This document shows positions 16,172-18,625 of a DNA stretch of 18,625 bases, one piece after another. The DNA is from JBPBQZ01 sp050955105. GTDB taxonomy: Bacteria > Pseudomonadota > Gammaproteobacteria > Burkholderiales > Burkholderiaceae. The DNA lies in assembly GCA_050955105.1 (NCBI GenBank), contig JBPBQZ010000045.1, positions 1 through 18,625 of the forward strand. Direction: 5' to 3'. A program made the position numbers and the translations under genes. Position 1 is the first letter of the stretch. Each line of letters begins with the position of its first letter. The notes under the pieces are model-generated. The model was given only the letters and a program-made list of their open reading frames with translations. It was not told where the DNA came from and ran no database searches.

Positions 16172-16250
16172 GTAAGCGTCCAGCCAGGGCATCTTTCGTG
16201 ACGCAGTAACGCTGCGCATGCTGTCGGATTTCCTTCGGCGGATGCAGATC

Positions 16251-16642
16251 ATGGAAGACAAGCAGGTGGTGGCGGTGACGCCGCGCACAGCACGGCGCAG
16301 TTTCAGCAAGCAATTCAAACGTGAGTTGGTGCGCCAGGCGTTGCTGCCGGACGTCTCTCGAGCGGCGCTCGCCCTAGCCAACGGCATCAACGCCAATCAG
16401 TTGGCGAGATGGTGTCGAGAGCATTTCCGCGCTGAGCATCCGATTAATGCCGCCAAGCTCATTGCCGTAACGGTCGATGGACCCGCCATCTCGGATAGTG
16501 AGCCGGTGCGGCTGAGTGCCGAGCAGCTCGGCGAGATCGATGGCGCCATGCCGATGCCTGCGTGATCGTACGCGGCAATGTCGACGCGGAAGCGTTGCGC
16601 GTGATCATTGGGCAAACGCTGGCATCCTCGCGTGCCGCATGA
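16251..16642 (+). pseudogene. tnpA: IS66 TnpA accessory protein, apparent frameshift
   Basis: Small DNA-binding protein needed for IS66 transposition. From ATG 16251 it reads MEDKQVVAVTPRTARRSFSK and contains the helix-turn-helix FKRELVRQALLPDVSRAALA / GINANQLARWCREH. This frame stops at 16565. The expected C-terminal end continues in the -1 frame (CVIVRGNVDAEALRVIIGQ) and stops at 16642, where its TGA overlaps the tnpB ATG as ATGA, the usual IS66 coupling. The shift lies near 16550-16560 and looks like a one-base deletion. A start at 16242 or 16218 is possible. A sequencing error would give the same picture. Confidence 0.75.
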
Positions 16643-16984
16643 TCGGCCTACCTTCTGGCACGCAGGTATGGCTCATCGCCGGTGCCACCGACATGCGCCG
16701 CGGCTTCGACGGACTGGCTGCGATCGTCCAAACCAAACTTGCCAGCAACCCCTATGGCGGTCAGGTGTTTGTGTTTCGTGGCCGACGCGGCGACCGCATC
16801 AAAGTGCTGTGGTGGGACGGCCATGGTCTATGCCTGTTGTGCAAGCGACTCGAGAAGGGCTATTTCGTATGGCCGCAGGCCGATAGCGGCAGCGTGCATT
16901 TGGAGCGCGGCACAGCTGTCCATGCTGCTCGAAGGCATCGACTGGCGGCGCCCGCAGCGGACCCATACACCGCGCGCGGCCTAG
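16639..16984 (+). pseudogene. tnpB: IS66 TnpB (Orf2) accessory protein, apparent frameshift
   Basis: IS66 Orf2 protein of about 115 residues, recognisable from MIGLPSGTQVWLIAGATDMR, GFDGLAAIVQTKL, GQVFVFRGRRGDRIKVLWWD and FVWPQADSGSVHL. The starting frame then turns to unrelated sequence and runs to 16998. The family ending AAQLSMLLEGIDWRRPQRT continues in the +1 frame to a TAG at 16984. Removing one G from the GG at 16911-16912 would restore the family reading LSAAQLSMLLE. ATG 16639 overlaps the tnpA stop. Both this and tnpA appear broken, or the assembly has indels here. Confidence 0.8.
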
Positions 16985-17027
16985 CGCAGCCGTTGTAAAC
17001 GCTCATTGAAGTGCGTAAACTGGCGCG

Positions 17028-18575
17028 ATGGCCGAGCCTTCTTCCGACCCGCTCCCGACCGACGTTGAATCGCTCCAGCGTATCGTCGCGGACATGGCCG
17101 GCCAGATCCGAAGGTTGCAGTCGAATCTGAGCGCACGCGAGTTGCTCATTGAGCATTTGCAGATCCAGATTGCCGCATTGCGGCGCCAGATATACGGGCG
17201 CAGATCCGAGAAGGTAGAGGCCGAGATCGGTCAGCTCGAGCTCAAACTCGAGGAATTGCTGCTCGATAACGGCGAGGATCCGCCACCCGAAACAAGCGCG
17301 TCCAAGGCACGGGCAAGTCGGGCACGCAAGCCGCTGCCGGAACACTTGCCACGCGCCATCGTCGAACACGTACCGCCAAGCGATGCCTGTCCGGATTGCG
17401 GCGGCTCGCTCAAACTCATCGGCGAGGATGTCGCCGAACAACTCGAATACGTGCCGCAGCATTGGCGTGTCATTCGACACGTTCGTCCCAAATTCAGTTG
17501 CGCTTGCTGCCAAATTCTCGTGCAGGCGAGCGCGCCGTCGCGCCCCATTGCACGCGGCCTAGCCGGCCCCGGCCTGCTGGCTCACGTGACGATGGCTAAA
17601 TACTCGGATCACCTGCCGCTATATCGTCAAGCGCAGATCTACGCGCGAGACGGCGTGGAGCTGGATCGCTCGACGTTGAGCGAATGGGTAGGTGGCGTCA
17701 CGCGTTTGCTACGCCCGCTGGTGGAGGCATTACGCCGCTATGTGATGGCCGGCGCGACCGTACATGCCGACGATACGCCGGTGCCGATGCTCGCGCCCGG
17801 CCTGGGCAAGACCGTCACGGGCCGGTTGTGGGCCTACGTGCGAGACGAGCGACCGGCGGGTTCGACAAACCCTGCGGCATTGTGGATGGCGTTCACCCCG
17901 GATCGCCGTGGCGAGCACGTGCAGCAACATCTCCGGGACTTCGCGGGCATCATCCACGCCGATGGCTTCGCCGGCTACGACAAGTTGTACGACGCCACGC
18001 GAAAGCCGGCGGCCTGCTGGGCGCATGCGCGTCGCAAATTCTACGAGTTGACGAAATCGCATCCGTCGCCAGCCGCCGGCGAGGCGGTGCGCCGGATTGC
18101 CGCGTTGTACGCGATCGAAGAACAGATCAGGGGTAAGCCGCCCGATGTGCGGTTGCGGGTTCGCGCAGAACAAAGTCAGCCGTTGCTGAGAAGCATGCGT
18201 GCGTGGCTGCACTCACTGCTGCCAACGCTATCGACTAAATCGGCACTCGCCGGCGCGGTCCACTATGCGCTGAACCGATGGGACGCACTCAACACGTTTG
18301 CACAAGACGGCCACGCGGAGATCGACAACAACGCGGTGGAGCGCGCGTTGCGCGCAGTCGCGCTGGGACGAAAGAACTATCTGTTCGCCGGCTCTGAATC
18401 GGGCGGCCAGCGCGCGGCTGCGATGTACAGCTTGATCGGCACGGCCAAGCTGAATGGCGTCGAGCCGGAGGTGTACCTGCGTGATGTACTTGCACGCATC
18501 GCCGAGCATCCGATCAACCAGATCGATGACTTGCTGCCTTGGAACATCGCCAGCGGCGGCACGGCAAAAGCTTAA
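17028..18575 (+). CDS. tnpC: IS66 transposase TnpC
   Basis: Full-length (515 residues) DDE transposase of the IS66 family. An N-terminal coiled coil (about 14-80) contains the family LRRQIYGRRSEK segment. A zinc-finger-like cluster follows: C121-x2-C124 (CPDCGG) and C158/C160/C161 (FSCACC). The LPLYRQAQIYAR and LSEW segments lead into the catalytic core. Probable catalytic acids are D248 or D249 (VHADDTPV), D312 (HADGFAGYD) and E438 (DNNAVERALR). The GRKNYLFAGSESGGQRAA and LLPWN endings are typical. No frameshift is seen, so TnpC could still be made even though tnpA and tnpB look broken. It starts 43 bp after the tnpB stop. Confidence 0.95.
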   Translation: MAEPSSDPLPTDVESLQRIVADMAGQIRRLQSNLSARELLIEHLQIQIAALRRQIYGRRSEKVEAEIGQLELKLEELLLDNGEDPPPETSASKARASRARKPLPEHLPRAIVEHVPPSDACPDCGGSLKLIGEDVAEQLEYVPQHWRVIRHVRPKFSCACCQILVQASAPSRPIARGLAGPGLLAHVTMAKYSDHLPLYRQAQIYARDGVELDRSTLSEWVGGVTRLLRPLVEALRRYVMAGATVHADDTPVPMLAPGLGKTVTGRLWAYVRDERPAGSTNPAALWMAFTPDRRGEHVQQHLRDFAGIIHADGFAGYDKLYDATRKPAACWAHARRKFYELTKSHPSPAAGEAVRRIAALYAIEEQIRGKPPDVRLRVRAEQSQPLLRSMRAWLHSLLPTLSTKSALAGAVHYALNRWDALNTFAQDGHAEIDNNAVERALRAVALGRKNYLFAGSESGGQRAAAMYSLIGTAKLNGVEPEVYLRDVLARIAEHPINQIDDLLPWNIASGGTAKA

Positions 18576-18586
18576 AAAGCTAATTT

Positions 18587-18617
18587 AAGTTCCCACTTAT
18601 TGAATAAGTGGGAACTT
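18587..18617. repeat. 14-bp perfect hairpin after tnpC
   Basis: Arms AAGTTCCCACTTAT and ATAAGTGGGAACTT enclose a TGA loop, 11 bp after the tnpC stop. No T-run follows within the window. It may be a terminator-like structure of the IS or sequence close to its right end. Confidence 0.75.
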
Positions 18618-18625
18618 GCAATCGT

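Larger units (their letters stand above)
16172..18625 (+). mobile_element. IS66-family insertion sequence (right end outside window)
   Basis: The left end begins GTAAGCGTCC, the IS66 terminal signature, exactly where the IS1182 transposase reading breaks. It carries tnpA, tnpB and tnpC in the standard order and orientation. The 8 bp before the end, GGTATTAC (16164-16171), should be the target duplication if IS66 rules hold, but the right copy is outside the window. No CGCTTAC right end is seen before 18625. Confidence 0.88.

Noticed and set aside
1..18625. CRISPR arrays, rRNA, tRNA genes and riboswitches
   Set aside because: I saw no regularly spaced direct repeats, no rRNA-like sequence and no complete tRNA or known riboswitch pattern.

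Overview
The left 10.7 kb is a core chromosome segment of a betaproteobacterium, most likely in the Burkholderiaceae. The evidence is the trpS, dapA-bamC-MBL, roxA-like cupin, slyD-like, metallophosphoesterase and mutS cluster and the protein sequences themselves. TrpS and DapA closely resemble Burkholderia-type proteins as I remember them; no database search was possible. I do not assign a genus.

Core, plus strand: the 3' part of trpS (1-958), then dapA, bamC and an MBL-fold hydrolase (1077-4030), which look like one operon. It ends at a 13-bp bidirectional terminator (4067-4096) shared with a convergent small Ala/Ser-rich lipoprotein gene. A minus-strand 2OG oxygenase of the RoxA/YcfD ribosomal oxygenase type (4630-5952) is divergent from a slyD-like FKBP prolyl isomerase (5986-6552), with only 33 bp between the start codons. 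The FKBP gene ends at a strong terminator. Next, on the minus strand, come mutS (8045-10729) and, 5 bp behind it, a periplasmic metallophosphoesterase-like protein whose metal-binding motifs look degenerate.

From 10735 rightwards the DNA is accessory and visibly less GC-rich. A tyrosine integrase gene stops 5 bp before the mutS start codon on the same strand. Upstream of it lie a small XRE-type regulator, a perfect 21-bp palindrome overlapping a -10-like hexamer, and an excisionase. This is the integration module of a genomic island or integrative element whose left junction is at, or just inside, the 5' end of mutS. The visible cargo is one intact 488-residue trypsin-fold serine protease with no signal peptide and a large unrecognised C-terminal region. 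A possible 100-residue ORF is divergent from it.

The right end is nested insertion sequences. An IS1182-family transposase gene is cut at codon 302 by an IS66-family element whose left end starts at 16172. In this IS66 copy tnpA and tnpB each carry an apparent single-base frameshift, while tnpC is intact. The right ends of the IS66, the IS1182 and the integrated element all lie beyond the window.

Working model: an integrase-mediated element has separated mutS from its native upstream DNA, so mutS and the phosphoesterase gene may now depend on transcription from the element. The protease is the best candidate for a cargo function such as defence or stress response, but nothing in the sequence proves that.
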